A DNA stretch of 64,000 nt from Euglena gracilis. Taxonomy: Eukaryota; Euglenida; Euglenophyceae; Euglenales. The notes beneath the pieces were generated by a model, which searched no databases, was not told the origin of the DNA, and worked only from the letters and a program-made list of their open reading frames with translations. The stretch is taken from NCBI GenBank assembly GCA_039621445.1, contig CP154956.1, positions 59,157,178-59,221,177 of the forward strand, written 5' to 3'. Made by a program: the position numbers and the translations under genes. Shown piece after piece: positions 1 to 11,008 of the stretch; the first letter of the stretch is position 1; every line of letters begins with the position of its first letter.

Positions 1-57
1 ATTGATTGACTTCTCCTTCTTCCAATTGATATGGTATTTGACGTTCCTTTCTTCTGG

Positions 58-235
58 GTGTCGAAGGGCAAAATTTAGAATCAGCCAACTCCGGCGAAAA
101 AAAGGCACTAAGCAGGGACTCCTAACCCAACGCGCCACAATCCAAACAACACCGCCGGCGAGCAAGGCATGGCCTCACAAGGGCAAAGTGCGGAGCCCGA
201 GGTGTCCCGTAAAAATACGAAGCGAAAAGGCAAGG
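58..235 (-). repeat. Right (5') inverted terminal repeat of a DIRS element lying off the left edge (element X)
   Basis: This stretch matches, in the same orientation, the right-hand terminal repeats of elements A (6835-6981) and B (12430-12514 joined to 30151-30227). Shared landmarks, read on the plus strand, are a TGTCGAAGG start, CAGCCAACTCCGGCG, CTCCTAACCCAA, GCCGGCGAGCAAGGCATGG and the outer end GCCCGAGGTGTC near 230. The body of the element would lie to the left, outside the window. It served as the reference for the uninterrupted ITR when working out where element C landed in element B. Confidence 0.7.
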
Positions 236-337
236 GTTACCAACCCCCCAAAAAAAAACCCACACATGGGGGGATATCAAGTTTAAAGTTAACAGTAGTC
301 TTGTAATGCCGAATTTTTCTGTAAACTCTGGCTCTTA

Positions 338-520
338 CTCCCTCGAGGCAAGCCGACCAGGGAGGAAGGGACACCGATGGCGAAGCACAAAGTCATTGTG
401 AGGCCATGCCTTGATCGCCGGCGGTTTGCTTTGATTGTTTTTTGGTGCGCTGGGTTGAGAGGCCCCGCGTATTGCCGCTTCGCCGGAGTTGGCTGCGTTG
501 TCTCCGACGTGGCGACCATG
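338..520. repeat. Left (3') ITR of DIRS A
   Basis: The sequence begins at CGAGGCAAGCCGACCAGGG and runs through ATTGTGAGGCCATGCCTTG and CGCCGGAGTTGGCTG. The inner part is the inverse of the right ITR at 6835-6981. The outer part is the inverse of the left half of the ICR at 640-720. Confidence 0.65.
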
Positions 521-639
521 GCGCTGCTTCTTTGCCTGGGGGGTTCCCCTCCACCCCCCCCCCCCCACCTTCCCCCCCCCCTTGGCCCCCATCCTCTGAG
601 AGATCGAGGGCGTTTGAAGACAAATTTTCTTAAATGGGT

Positions 640-770
640 GGGGGGGGTCGGGCTCACAATGTCTTTGTGCTTCGCCCTCGGTGTCCCTTCCTCCCTGGTC
701 GGCTTGCCTCGAGAGAGTACTAGGCACCTCGGGCTCCGCACTTCGCCATTGTGAGGCCAGATTGTGAACT
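640..770. repeat. Internal complementary region (ICR) of DIRS A
   Basis: The first half is the inverse complement of the outer left ITR (CTTTGTGCTTCGCCCTCGG through GGCTTGCCTCGAG). The second half (GGCACCTCGGGCTCCGCAC onward) is the inverse complement of the outer right ITR. In DIRS elements the ICR templates joining of the two ends into a circular intermediate, so its centre shows which bases are the true termini. Confidence 0.65.
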
Positions 771-785
771 GAAATCGTTCTCCGT

Positions 786-905
786 CGAGGCAAGCCGACC
801 AGGGAGGAAGGGACACCGAGGGCGAAGCACAAAGACATTGTGAGGCCATGCCTTTCTCGCCGGCAAGGCATGGCCTCACAATGGCAAAGTGCGGAGCCCG
901 AGGTG
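786..905. mobile_element. Short ITR-to-ITR derivative (solo DIRS ends) next to the ICR of element A
   Basis: An outer left ITR (CGAGGCAAGCCGACCAGGG through CATTGTGAGGCCATGCC) is joined after about ten bases directly to an outer right ITR (GGCAAGGCATGGCCTCACAATG through GCCCGAGGTGTC), with nothing coding between. The centre is therefore a near-perfect hairpin. It looks like an extreme internal-deletion or recombination product of the A/B family. Confidence 0.55.
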
Positions 906-1648
906 TCAAAGAGGGGCCAGGGCATTCTCCAAAGCACCTTGGGCACAAAGACTTTGATAGTGGGCTGTGAAAGCCTCCACCCCCTTCCACTGACCAAATT
1001 CACCAACTTCTTGGGCAGAAAGGCCCAATTTTTTGAGTAAACCAACTCCCACCCCTCTGATGGAGTGGGGTCCCCACACCTGGGGGGGTACCCCATGCTG
1101 GGCCAAAACGTTTTTGTTATAGAAGCAATAAATGGTATCTGCCTTAATGGCTTTATAGGGGTGTTTTAACGAAATCAGAAGGGGCCCCCCAGGTTTCACA
1201 AAGAAACGTGTTGCTGCCACATAAGACATCATCAAATGAAAGGGACTGATTTGGGTGCACTGGGGAATGGAGACAACTCTCTCCCACTTGTGAATTTTTT
1301 CACCTTTACGTTTGATTTTGATGTAGGATGCCCCCCCCCCAACATGCTGGTGGTTCTTTGGACCTGTGCCAAATCAGATGATCTGTATAAACAGAGGATA
1401 CGTGAACAGAAAATGAGATGTGTACGCAATGTAAACGTATCAGAGGGCAGGGGAGACTGTACCGGCCCCAGGAGGATTGGGAGGGGATCCCAGATATTTC
1501 TCCAAATTTTGGTTCTAAAGCCTTTATAAGGTGCCAACACGGCATGGAACCTCAGTCCCCTAAAGCCAGGGATCAAAAGCAGAGCACTGTATAAATTGCG
1601 TGCTTGGGCCTTTGAAAATTGGAACAGTTGAATTAAGGCGTCAGCCAC
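906..1648 (-). pseudogene. Tyrosine recombinase remnant of DIRS A
   Basis: Two overlapping minus-strand frames, 906-1235 and 1232-1648, together cover a DIRS-type tyrosine recombinase. The left frame keeps the His-x-x-Arg box (HSIRG) and the final box GQWKGVEAFTAHY with the presumed nucleophilic Tyr. The right frame covers the N-terminal half, including LYRSSDLAQVQR where element D has LHRGVDLARTQR. The frame break between the halves and the altered Arg box make a functional product unlikely. Confidence 0.6.
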
Positions 1649-1732
1649 CTGGTCAGTGGTGGCTTCGGGGGGGGGGTACCCCCATTTGGTCCAAAATCAA
1701 CCATAAAAGCGTGAAAGCGCTTTGATAACGCT

Positions 1733-3650
1733 TTAAACTGGGGTTTCTTCAAATGAAATCGTTAATGGTTGTATTTTGTATTTGTTTCCCCTCCAGAATT
1801 TGCTTGAGCAAATCATGCAAAGCAGGGGACACCTGGGGGGTGGCATTTTTTCCCCCTGCAATTGGTGAACGTACCCATGTAGGGGGTAATTTTCAGGCAG
1901 GGGGTCCCTGCAACTTTCATTTTTATTAACTTGGGCCACCATGTGGCTGAATCCCAGTAGGGGGTGACCATCGAAACTTTCGCCTGTGGAAACATTTTTA
2001 ACCTGGGGACAAATTTGTTTACAGACCGAGGGGGGTTTGCATAAAGATCCACCATGTTGTCCAGTGTTGTGTACATGGACATTGTAATGCGTCTACTGCT
2101 GTGGCTTCCCAGCGGGGCCACCTGGCAACAAATCGTGGCAGTTTTTTGTTGCCTGGTGAGGCAAAAAGTTCTGTTTTTAGGCTTATATGATTTTTGAACT
2201 GCTGCCTCAGCCATTGAAAAAAATTGTGGTCCACGGAATAATCCCCCCTGTCCATTTCCCACCTGCTTATGGATTCTGCCAGGCCTTCCTTTGAAGGAAC
2301 CCACTTTACTTGCAGGTTTATGTTGTGCTCCATGCACCATTTGAAAAAGGGTCTTAGCATGGAATTGAAGGGGTCTTTTCTGCCCCCCCCCCTTTGTTAA
2401 GTAATAGTAAATTACTTGATTGTCCACTGACAGGGACACAGTTTCTCCTGGTTGGCTGAGGCTTTGTACTGTGCTTACTGCTGCACTTAATTCTTTGACA
2501 TTTATGTGCTAAATGGAGTTTTCTCTCCAAAAAAAAATTCCTGCACAATTTTCCCTGTTCGAATGTCCAGTACCCCCCCCAGGCATGGGTGCTGCTGTCT
2601 GAGTGCAACTCTCTGGTGCAGGGGAACTTTAGGGGAAGGTTCTGCCCCCCAGGTGTCCAGCAGAATTTTTATTTCTCTTAATTGGTCCTTTATTCTTTGG
2701 GAAATCCTGTGTTTTGAGTCCCTGGGGGCTGTGTAATTTTCCACCAAAAAAATTGCCAGGGCATCCGTAAAAGTCCTCAGAAAGGGCAGGGCCATTAGAT
2801 TGCATCTTATGTGGCCCAAAGTGGCAGCCAGTTGCCGTTTTGACATGTAATCTTTTTTCGCCATTTTTCCTAGCTCCTTTTTTATTGTTTTTATTTTCTG
2901 GGGGGCACCTGTATTTTTCCCTCTTGGAAGTTTAGTTGAAATCCGAGATGAGTTACGATTCGGGTGGGCTGCAGGGTGGACTTTTTGCATTGATTTTGAA
3001 CCCTGATTTGATTAAATCCCTGACCACTGTGTTTGGGTGATTTTGTAAGATGTTTTATGATGGGGCCACCAGTAAAATGTCGTCGAGGTAAATAAATACC
3101 TGGATGCCCCTTTTACTTCACAGCATTTTGAACGTTTTCACTACTGACATTATAATTTGGGGAATTACATTCTCGCCAAAACAGCCTGCCTGGAATTCCT
3201 GGGTCTGCCCCCAACCTGATGTCTCAGAAAAGGCCTTAAGGCCTGGATCACTGGGATGTGGAAGTAATAAGCAACCTTTAGGTCAATTTTTTCTGCCCAG
3301 TGGCCTTTTTCCAAAACTGGAAAAATGTGCTGGATGTGATCCAGCTTGAAGGGTTTCACTTGGAACCGTTGATTTAATTCCCTGCAATCGCTTATTAATC
3401 TCCATTTTGTCTGCCCCCCTTCTGGTTTTGAAATCAGAAACCAGGGGATTAGGTGCTGGGTGGTTGAGTCCCTCACCCTCTTCACGGATTCAGATTTTTC
3501 GTAATCCTGCAGTTTTTTTCCTGCTTGGTGCAGGTTCAAAGTTGCCTGGGTTTTGGGTGGGTGGACAATTTTGGTGAGTTTACCCAGGGGGGTTGAATGC
3601 CATCCCTGATGAGTTTGCATGTTGTTGGGGTGGCATTTGCTGTCCACCAT
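1733..3650 (-). pseudogene. Reverse transcriptase, RNase H and methyltransferase-like remnant of DIRS A
   Basis: Homology to element D's polyprotein is spread over several minus-strand frames. Frame 3165-3650 holds the RT N-terminal part (LISKPEGGQTKWRLISDCRE). A YLDD active-site box is encoded near 3070-3100. Frame 2354-2608 holds the RNase H start (HSDSSTHAWGGYW). Frame 1813-2439 holds the methyltransferase-like NPP box (DLYANPPRSV). Several frameshifts separate these, so no single protein can be made. Confidence 0.65.
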
Positions 3651-3651
3651 T

Positions 3652-4735
3652 TCAGGTTTTTTGCAGCCTTTGATGGAGGGGGGTGTCTTCCCATTTTTCC
3701 TCCATGCATTTTTTTTTCCTGAATAAGATGATTTTGGGGGGGGCTGGGCTGGAGGTGTTGGACATTACATCCCTAGGTCCACTAGGGCTTGGGCCCTTCG
3801 AAAAAGATTTTTTTCGCGGGGGATGTGTATGCACTCTCTGCTCACCTCTCTGGAGGATCTTGTCGTTGGAAGACATACCACAGGGCTTAATGCCCCTGTT
3901 TTGCCTATCAGGCCTTCTCCGTGTTGATGTGGTTGGTTGACATACCATAGGGGTCCTCTGTGGTCCCCCCGTTGGTTGAATGATCGGGAATTGGGAAATA
4001 ATTGTTGGAGGGGTTCCTGCCCCTCCCTCCAAAAGGGCCAATGTGGGTCCCTTTTCCTCCTGGGGCTGGGTCATTGAAAGGGCCACCGTGGGTCCCATTT
4101 TCCACCTTTTTTGGCAGAGAGCCACTGTTGGTCCCTCGGGGGATTTCTGCAGCAGCTTGGGGATGATGCCCCTTAGCTTCTTGGTGGCCACTGTGGGTCC
4201 CTGCTGGCCTCCAAGGCCTCCATGTATAAATCTTTTTCCACAATCCTTCTGTTGGTCTTCCAGGCCTTTAATTCTTCTTGGCCTCCAATCCTGCTAGAAA
4301 TCGGGGGGTGGGCTGCTGTGGCCCTCCTTTTTCCCCTGAGAGGGGCTGTTGTGCAAGATGAATTGGGGGGGTTTGACAGACCTTTTCTGCCCTTTCCTAA
4401 GGGGATTTGCTTGTAAAAATGGCCCCCATGGCCCCTGTAGTGGGACGTCCGTGGCCTTGATTCCATCTCCCCAGCCGTTGGCCAATTTGTGCACAAGCGA
4501 CTGGGCGCCTTTGGGGGAAATTCCCCTGATATGTGGGCTTTGGATGTCCAATTCTGCAGCATTTTGGGCCTACATGGCCAATTCATTGCCCACGAAGGGC
4601 TGGGGCTGACTTCTGTTTTCTGGGCCTTCTGGCCACAGTGGTCCAAGGACCGTGGCCGTCTCTGGGGGTGTAAGGGTTGCCCCTCCTGAGGTCCCTGTGA
4701 AGGGACCCCTGATAGAGCAACCTGCGTAGGATCGT
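3652..4735 (-). pseudogene. gag-like region of DIRS A, downstream part
   Basis: The minus-strand frames 3652-4191, 3908-4243 and 4173-4844 are rich in Pro, Gly, Gln and Lys, as are the gag regions of B and E. A short stretch in a shifted frame resembles the GPWTTV segment of E's and B's gag. The reading frame changes several times. Its upstream part is separated from it by the LTR-element remnant and is found at 6510-6690. Confidence 0.5.
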
Positions 4736-4789
4736 TTAAGTTTGAGCCCGTCGGGCCCACCTGGTGGTGGTTTTCCCCTTGGTGGAAAA

Positions 4790-5290
4790 GCGGGGTAGGG
4801 GTGGGTGTTGGTGAAGATGCAGGTGTTGAATTGAAAAATGACATACTTTGGGTGGGAGCTTCTACGCTTACGTGAACAATTGAATATCGCTCAGTACTTT
4901 TCCTTGACTTGTACTTTGAATAGGAACTTGCAATGCAAAAAAAGTGACGCCAAATAAACGGATAAAAACAGAGCCCTGTGCACAGAAAATGTACAATTGG
5001 AGGGGGGCTACAGCTGGGGGGTCTACCTGGTATACTCTGCGCAATTCTTAGTAAATTGCGTCATCTGGGCGCCCAGCAAGGGGGTGCGCATGTTTGCGCA
5101 AAGCCCGGGAGGGCTTGTGCATCCCCTTGGGGGTTGCCTGTTGGCCCCCTCAACCTGCCTCCTCCTTTACCTACCCTTGCCTTGGTCAAAATGGCTGTGG
5201 GGCCCCCTTAGGGGCCAGTGGGGCCTCAAAAGGCCCTTGGGGGCATTGGATCCCCCTCGCGGCCCTTCGTGGCCCCTTTGGGCCCCGTGA
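4790..5290. repeat. Direct repeat, copy 1 (possible 3' LTR)
   Basis: It shares with 6010-6485 the blocks GCGGGGTAGGGGTGGGTGTT, GGTATACTCTGCG, CATCTGGGCGCCCA, AAGCCCGGGAGGGCTTG, GGGGTTGCCTGTTGGCCCCC and GGCCAGTGGGGCCTCAAAAG in the same order and spacing. Confidence 0.6.
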
Positions 5291-5736
5291 AAAGGAGCGG
5301 CGAGATTTGGCGATTGACTGTGTGATTTCGGTTCAATTCTGTTTGATTTGAATGTAATTTGAGTGTAAACAGTCCTAGCCAGTAGCCATGAGCACAGAAC
5401 CGAATCCACCGACCAGTGGCGCAGCTTGATTCCTCAAACAGCCAATTAATTGTGCCAAACCTTCCCAAAACCACAGCAAGAAACAAACCAGAAGTCAAGC
5501 CCCAAAGGGTTCATACTGCTTGCCAGCTGCACAAAGTTATCGATGACAGATTGTGGAATGTACAAATTAGGAATCTCTGGCCTGTCTCTGCTTAATTCTG
5601 CTGCACATCTGGGAGCGAATCCCACAACCTGCGAAGACACAAATGAAATCAAAATCAGGGTCAGGGACGTAGGGGTGCTCCGCCAGCACAACAGTCCCCG
5701 CACCCAACTCCCCCCGCTTCCACCTCAAACCCTTCC

Positions 5737-6025
5737 CTATTGCCTTCGACACCGCCCCCCTTTCCTCCCGGAGCGGAGAAGTCCCACCACCTCCAACGGA
5801 ATCCCCTTGGCTGCACAATAATCCACAACATCCTCGTTGTAGGATGGGAAGAAATCGAACCATGGCAGCCATTGGAGATCCGTTGGATCCCAATTTTTGC
5901 ACCTGAATTGAAAGTCTGGGACTCCCGTTACTGGGTTGTTCCGGCCGCCCACGATATCCTCCACCACCCACTCATCTGGTCCAACCTCCAGGGGGGTCGC
6001 CTTGTCGTTGAAATAAAAGAGTGCG
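5737..6025 (-). pseudogene. Chromodomain fragment related to the end of a chromovirus pol
   Basis: The minus-strand frame reads LFYFNDKATPLEVGPDEW, then VVEDIVGG, then a stretch with FQFRCKNWDPTDLQWLPW and ending DVVDYCAAKGIPLEVV. It aligns with the last 80 residues of the intact Ty3 pol in this window (LFFHRR, DTWLVDKI, KWQGFEEANWEP, DVIAYCLGKGLPLDV). The spacing of aromatic residues is that of a chromodomain, which in chromoviruses directs integration to chromatin marks. There is no integrase upstream, so it is a fragment. Confidence 0.6.
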
Positions 6026-6485
6026 GGGTAGGGGTGGGTGTTGGTGTAGATGAAGCTTCAGAATTGGGAAAAGACATACTTTTAAGGACCAATCAGTTGA
6101 ACTTGAATGAATAATTTGGTCAATGACTTGAACTTGTTTGCTTGAACTTGTTTGATTGTTTGTTGATTGCTAAATGCAAAAACACAAGTGAATGCCAAAC
6201 AAAGAACGGAGTAAACAGAGCCTTGGTATACTCTGCGTAGTTGTTAATGAATTACGCCATCTGGGCGCCCACCAAGGGGGTGCGCATGCTTGCACAAAGC
6301 CCGGGAGGGCTTGCGCATCCCCTTGGGGGTTGCCTGTTGGCCCCCTCAGCCTTCCCTCTCCTTTACCTACCCTTGCCTTGGTAAAAGTCGCTGTGGGGCC
6401 CCCTTGGGGGCCAGTGGGGCCTCAAAAGGCACTTGGGGGCCTTGGAGCCCTCTCGCGGCCCTTCGTGGCCCATTTGGGCCCCTCT
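6010..6485. repeat. Direct repeat, copy 2 (possible 5' LTR)
   Basis: It is the partner of 4790-5290, with the same ordered blocks. Divergence between copies is clearly greater than between the two LTRs of the Ty3 element, so this insertion is older. Confidence 0.6.
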
Positions 6486-6509
6486 TGGGACCTCTCCTTG
6501 GGGCGGGCA

Positions 6510-6690
6510 CCCTCGGACCGCGCACAGGGGGGGGGGTTTGGGGGGGAAATTTTAGGGGGTGGGGTTCTGGGTGGGAAGAACGGCCACGGTTTGCCACGTG
6601 TCGACCGCGTCTCCGAGTTCTCCAGCTGCTGCGGCCACTGCTCCAGCACGTCCGCGGCCATGTAATTCCAATTCCTTTTCCACTGCATTG
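6510..6690 (-). pseudogene. gag start of DIRS A
   Basis: The minus-strand frame from Met at 6688 reads MQWKRNWNYMAADVLEQWPQ, then QLENSETRSTRGKPW. Element B has at the same place QQLENLEVRTSRGKLW. This fixes the upstream end of gag in A and shows that the 4735-6500 segment interrupts it. Confidence 0.6.
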
Positions 6691-6834
6691 TTCATTAAAG
6701 TCAAATTTGAAATTTGATAATTAAATTTTGAGTTGATATTCGTCTGGTTCGTGGCCTTCTGGATATTGAATTGATATTGACTTCCTTTCTTGGTTCTTCT
6801 TTGTTCGTGAACTCTTTTCCTTTCTTCTGGGTTG

Positions 6835-6981
6835 TCGAGGGACAATTTAAGAATCAGCCAACTCAGGCGAAAAAAGGCACCAAGCGGGGTCTCCTAAACC
6901 AGCACACCAAAACAATCACAACAAACCGCCGGCGAGCAAGGCATGACCTCACAATGGCAAAAATGCCGAGCCCGACGTGTA
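6835..6981. repeat. Right (5') ITR of DIRS A
   Basis: It begins near GTCGAGGGACAATTTAAG and runs to an outer end near GCCCGACGTGT. It is inverse to 338-520 and collinear with the right ITRs of X and B. Confidence 0.65.
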
Positions 6982-7690
6982 CCACTGTTCTGTATCTGTT
7001 TGCACGTTCCCCCTGGTGCAGGTGTGGGCTGTCTCGCACCAGGGCCACTTCACTACTGACTGTTGTTCTTTCCTTTCCCCCTTTCCTTTTCCTTTTCCTT
7101 TCCCCCTGTAAACCCCCCCAAAAATAAGACCGGGGGTCCATTTCATGGGGCGGTTGCTGGAAAGCCCGAGGGGGGGTCTTATTCATGGGGGGTTTCCGTT
7201 TTATGGATTTTTGCTGGAAAAATTTTCGACCCCCAAAATGTCCAAAAATGCCCCCAAATACCAATTTTCGAAAAATTCGGCGCTTCGCGCCGGACAGATA
7301 GGGTAAAATATGCTGAATTGTGTGAAAACAGTCCCAAAATAGCAGATTTTTTTCCCCAAAAATGTACCATTTTTCAAAAATCCGGCGCTTCGCGCCGGCA
7401 GGGGGGTCTTATTCATGGGGGGGGTCCATTTCATCGATTTTTGCTCGGACCAGTCAGGGGGGGGTCTTATTTTGGGGAGGGGTCCATTTTATGGGGGGGG
7501 GGGGGCTTATTTTTTGGGGGGTTAATTTGTTGCTGCTCCTTGGTCTGGTGTCCTGGGCTGCTGCCCTGTGCTGTGACTTGCCTCTTCTCCTGTGGTTCGA
7601 CTGCCGTTGTCTGATTTTTTGTTCTTCCTCTTTAGACAGCAGTCTTGTGGTTGCGAGGTCTGGTCTGGGTTCCAGTGTTCTGTGATCTTT
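6982..7690. repeat. Non-coding segment with four degenerate G-run repeats and two hairpins
   Basis: I see no gene here. Four imperfect units of the type GGGGGGTCTTATT, CATGGGGGG, TCCATTTCAT, TTTTTGCT occur at about 7118-7160, 7165-7215, 7402-7445 and 7457-7512. Two copies of the hairpin CGGCGCTTCGCGCCG or a close variant lie at about 7277-7293 and 7383-7399. Confidence 0.55.
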
Positions 7691-7825
7691 TACCACAAGT
7701 AAATGTCTTCTCCTTTCTTGCAGGTCTCGCCATCCCAGCCTTTTAGAAAATAAAATAGCATCTCTGGGTGAGGGATTATGTACAGCTGCCGGCAAAACGT
7801 TACATGGCCAGTGGGCCCCGTCAGC

Positions 7826-8008
7826 CTACTGGCCAACATGGCCAGTAGGCTCGCCTGTAAACTCCTCCTCCATGTCCACGTCCTCAACAGCTGCAGTGGC
7901 AGGGGGTGCCCCTGTTGCTGGGTCCCCACCTTCCCCTTTCACTTCTGCCATTTGTCGCCTCAAATTCCGGATTTCTTGCATTAATTGTTCCATATTCCAG
8001 ATCCTCAA
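7826..8008 (-). CDS. Short hypothetical reading frame, possibly a gag N-terminus
   Basis: Sixty codons begin MRIWNMEQLMQEIRNLRRQM and continue with an acidic, Ala/Pro-rich tail. The start is heptad-like (Leu/Met/Ile spaced for a short coiled coil), a common look for retroelement gag N-termini. It lies in a 0.4-kb segment that replaces the outer left ITR of element B. I do not recognise the family. It may be a fragment of another element or chance. Confidence 0.25.
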   Translation of the reverse strand: MRIWNMEQLMQEIRNLRRQMAEVKGEGGDPATGAPPATAAVEDVDMEEEFTGEPTGHVGQ

Positions 8009-8241
8009 TTAAAATTCTCAATATGAAATTCTCAATGCAATTCCTTGTCTTCTGCCTTGGGTTCCTTGTCCTTGAGGCTTGAAATTCTGGTGTCTAATGT
8101 CACGCGTTGGGGTAGGAGTCCCTGCTTAGTGCCGCCTCGCCGGAGTTGGCTGACGATGTGGCTCCAACGTGACGGCTGTGACGCTTTCCCTTTCACCTTG
8201 GGGGGTCCACACCCTCTCCCCACCCTGGCCCCCATTTTCTG

Positions 8242-9049
8242 CTAACCGAGGGCTTTTGAAGAGAAATTTTCTTTTTCGGGTGTGGGGGTCGGGTCACAAG
8301 GTCTTTGTGCTTCGCCCTCGGTGTCCCTTCCTCCATGGTCAGTTTTTCTCGAGGGAGTACGAGGCACCTCGGGCACAAGGCCTGATTGTGCACTGAATTT
8401 AGGGGGGGCCAGGGCGTTTTCCAGGGCACCTTGGGCACCAAGTCGTTGATAGTGGGCCGTAAAAGCCTCCTTCCCCATCCACTGGCCAATCTCACAACCT
8501 TCTTGGGCAGAAAGGCCCAATGTTTTGAGTAAACTAACTCCCGCCCCTCTGGTGGAGTCGGCCCCCCAAACCAGGGGGGCGGTACCCCATGTTTGGCCAA
8601 AAAGTCTTAGTTCTCGAAGCAATGGTATCTGCACTAATGGGCTTAAAAGGGGGTTTAAGTTAAATCAGAAGGGGCCCCCCAGGTCTGACGAATGACCTTG
8701 TTGCAGCAACATATGACATCATCAAACGAAATGGGCTGATTTGGGGGCATTGTGGAATGGACACAACTCTTTAACACTTGTGGAATTTTTGGCCTTTACA
8801 CCTAATTTTAGTATAGGTCGCCTTGCCCAACACACTGGTTTTGCTCTTGATTCTCTTCAAATCTGAAGATCTGTATAAACAGAGGATTCGTGAGCAAAAA
8901 ATAATTTGTTTGCGCAATGTACACATATCAGTGAAAAACGGGGCCTTTGCCAGCCCCAGGAGGATTGGAAGGGGACCAAAAATGCACCGTACTTTTCCAG
9001 GATTTGGTTCCAGAGCCTCTTGTAAGGTGCTAAAATGGTGGGGAATCAC
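8242..9049 (-). pseudogene. Tyrosine recombinase remnant of DIRS B
   Basis: Frame 8242-8634 carries ADSTRGAGVSLLKTLG and GQWMGKEAFTAHYQRLG. The His of the His-x-x-Arg box is replaced by Asp (DSTR), a catalytic change on top of the frame breaks. Frame 8771-9049 holds part of the N-terminal half, with LYRSSDLKRIKS at the Arg box. The intervening sequence is out of frame. Confidence 0.6.
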
Positions 9050-9253
9050 AATCCACTAAAACCCAGAAATCAAAAGCATAGCACTTAGGGCTTGGAAAAT
9101 TGAAATCATTGTACCAAAGCGTCAGCCACTTGGTAAGTTGTGGCTTCAGGGGGGGTGCCCCCATTTTTTTTTGAAGAATTACCCATAACAGCGTGAAATC
9201 ACTTCGATACCGTTTTAGACTGGGTTTTTTTTGCCAGGAAATTTTCAATGGTC

Positions 9254-11008
9254 CTATTTTGTATTCGTTTCCACTCCAGGATTAGCCTGAGCAAAACAAG
9301 CAAAAAAGGGGCCATCTGGGGGGTGGCATTTTCTACCCCCTGCAGTTTTTGAAATGTCCCTGTAGGGGTGTGATTTCAGGCAGGGGGTCCCTGCCGCTTT
9401 AATCTTTATTAATTGGGGCCACCAGGTGGCTGAATACCAATAAGGGGTGACCATCAAAACTATGGTGTGGCGAAATTCTTTCTGTCTGGGGAACAATTTT
9501 TGAATTATTCACCAAGGGCGGTTGGCATAAAGTCACTGCATCCACTGCTGTGGCCTCCCAGTGGGGCCACCTGGCCACAAATTTGGGCAGTTTTTTTGTT
9601 GCCTGGGGAGGCAAATAAATCTGTTTCCAACTGAGTGAAATCTTGGAAATACTGCCTTGCCGATTGAAAAAGTTGTGGGTCTAGGGGGTAGTCCCCCTGT
9701 CCATTTCCCATCAGCAGATGGGGTCTTCTAGGCATTTGTCTGAGGGAACAAAGTTTACTTGAGGGTTTTTGTTGTGCTCCATGCACCATTTGAAAATGGG
9801 TCGAAGCATTTTGTTGAAGGGGTCTTCCCCCCCCCCTTTTGTCAGGTAATAGAAAATTGCCTGATTGTCTACTGAAAGGGACACAGTTTCCCCTGGTTTG
9901 CTTAAAATTTTCACTGTGTTGGTTGCTGCGTGCAATTCTTTGATGTCTATATGTAAAATGGAGTTTTCTCTCCAAAACTCCTGGACAGTACTTCCAATGT
10001 GGATGTCTAGCCCCCCCACTCCACGCATTGGTGCTGCTGTCTGAGTGCAACTCTCTGGTTGCACCTTGGGGGAAGGGTCTGCCCCCAGATGTCCAGCAGA
10101 ACTTTTATTTCCCGTAATTCGGGTTTGATTTCTTGAGAAATGAGGTGCTTTGAGTCCCAGTGGGCTGCAGAATTCGTAACGAGAAAATCGGCCAGAGAAT
10201 CTGGGAAAGCCCTTAAAAAGAGCAGGGCCATTAGGTTGCACCTTATTTGTCCCAAATTGGCAGCTAGCTGCCTTTTTGACATGTAATCCTTTTTCATGAT
10301 TTCCTCCAGTTCCTTCTTTATTGTCTTGACTTTTTGGTTGGGCACCTGCAATTTTCCTTGTTGAAAGTTCAGTTGAAAGCCCAGATGATTTACAGTTTTG
10401 GTGGGTTGCAGGGTTCATTTTTTTTTGCCATTGATTTTGAACCCTGAGTTTAATAAATCGTTTGTCACTGTGTTCAGATGACTTTTCAAAATATTTTTGG
10501 TGGCAGCAGCCAGTAAAATGTCGTCCAGGTATATAAACACCTGGATGTCCCTTTTTCTCCAATTTTTTTCGAATGTTTTCATAACCCCCATGAAAATCTG
10601 GGGCATAACGTTTAGGCCAAAACAGCCTGCCTGGAATTCCCATGTCTGTCCCCCCACCTGGTGCCTTAAAAAGGGCCTGAGGGCTGGGTTTACTGGGATG
10701 TAGAAATACACATCCTTTAAAACTATTTTGGCTGCCTAGTGACCATTTTGCAAAACTGGAAAAATGTTCTGGATGTGATCCAGTTTAAAGGGTGTTACTT
10801 GGAAATGTTGATTTATTTCCCTGCAATCGCTGATGATTTTCAATTTTACTGCTCCCCCTTCTGGTTTTGATATCAAAAACCAGGGGATTAAATGCTGGGT
10901 TTTGAAATTCCCTACTCTTTTTACTGAACCAGTTTTTTTCGTACTCCAGAAGAATTTTCTCTGCTGGTTCAGATCCAGGTTAGCTCTGGTCTTTGGGTGG
11001 GTGGACAA
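9254..11008 (-). pseudogene. Reverse transcriptase, RNase H and methyltransferase-like remnant of DIRS B
   Basis: RT motifs are in frames 10736-11008 (FLISKPEGGAVKLKIISDCR) and 10415-10711 (VFIYLDDILLAAATKN, with the YLDD box). A thumb and connection-like part is in 10007-10351. The RNase H start (MHSDSSTNAWSGGAR) opens frame 9505-10050. Frames 9399-9614 and 9254-9496 hold the methyltransferase-like part. At least five frame changes make it non-functional. Confidence 0.65.

Larger units (their letters stand above)
4735..6500 (-). mobile_element. Remnant of an LTR retrotransposon inserted in the gag region of DIRS A
   Basis: Two direct copies of about 0.5 kb (about 4790-5290 and 6010-6485) flank about 0.7 kb that includes a chromodomain-like frame on the minus strand. 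Most of an element's internal region is missing, so this would be a deleted copy. Similarity between the copies extends somewhat into the frame upstream of the chromodomain, so the exact LTR limits are unsure. A local duplication is the alternative. Confidence 0.45.
338..6981 (-). mobile_element. DIRS-order retrotransposon A, decayed and interrupted
   Basis: It is bounded by an inverted repeat pair (338-520 and 6835-6981) with an internal complementary region at 640-770, the layout that defines DIRS elements. The minus strand carries gag-like, reverse transcriptase, RNase H, methyltransferase-like and tyrosine recombinase remnants in the order expected. No frame is open for the length of a domain set, so it is dead. 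Its gag region is split by a 1.7-kb LTR-element remnant (about 4735-6500): gag sequence resembling the gag start of element B is found at 6510-6690, and the rest continues below 4735. Terminal sequences group it with B and X, not with C, D or E. Confidence 0.75.
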
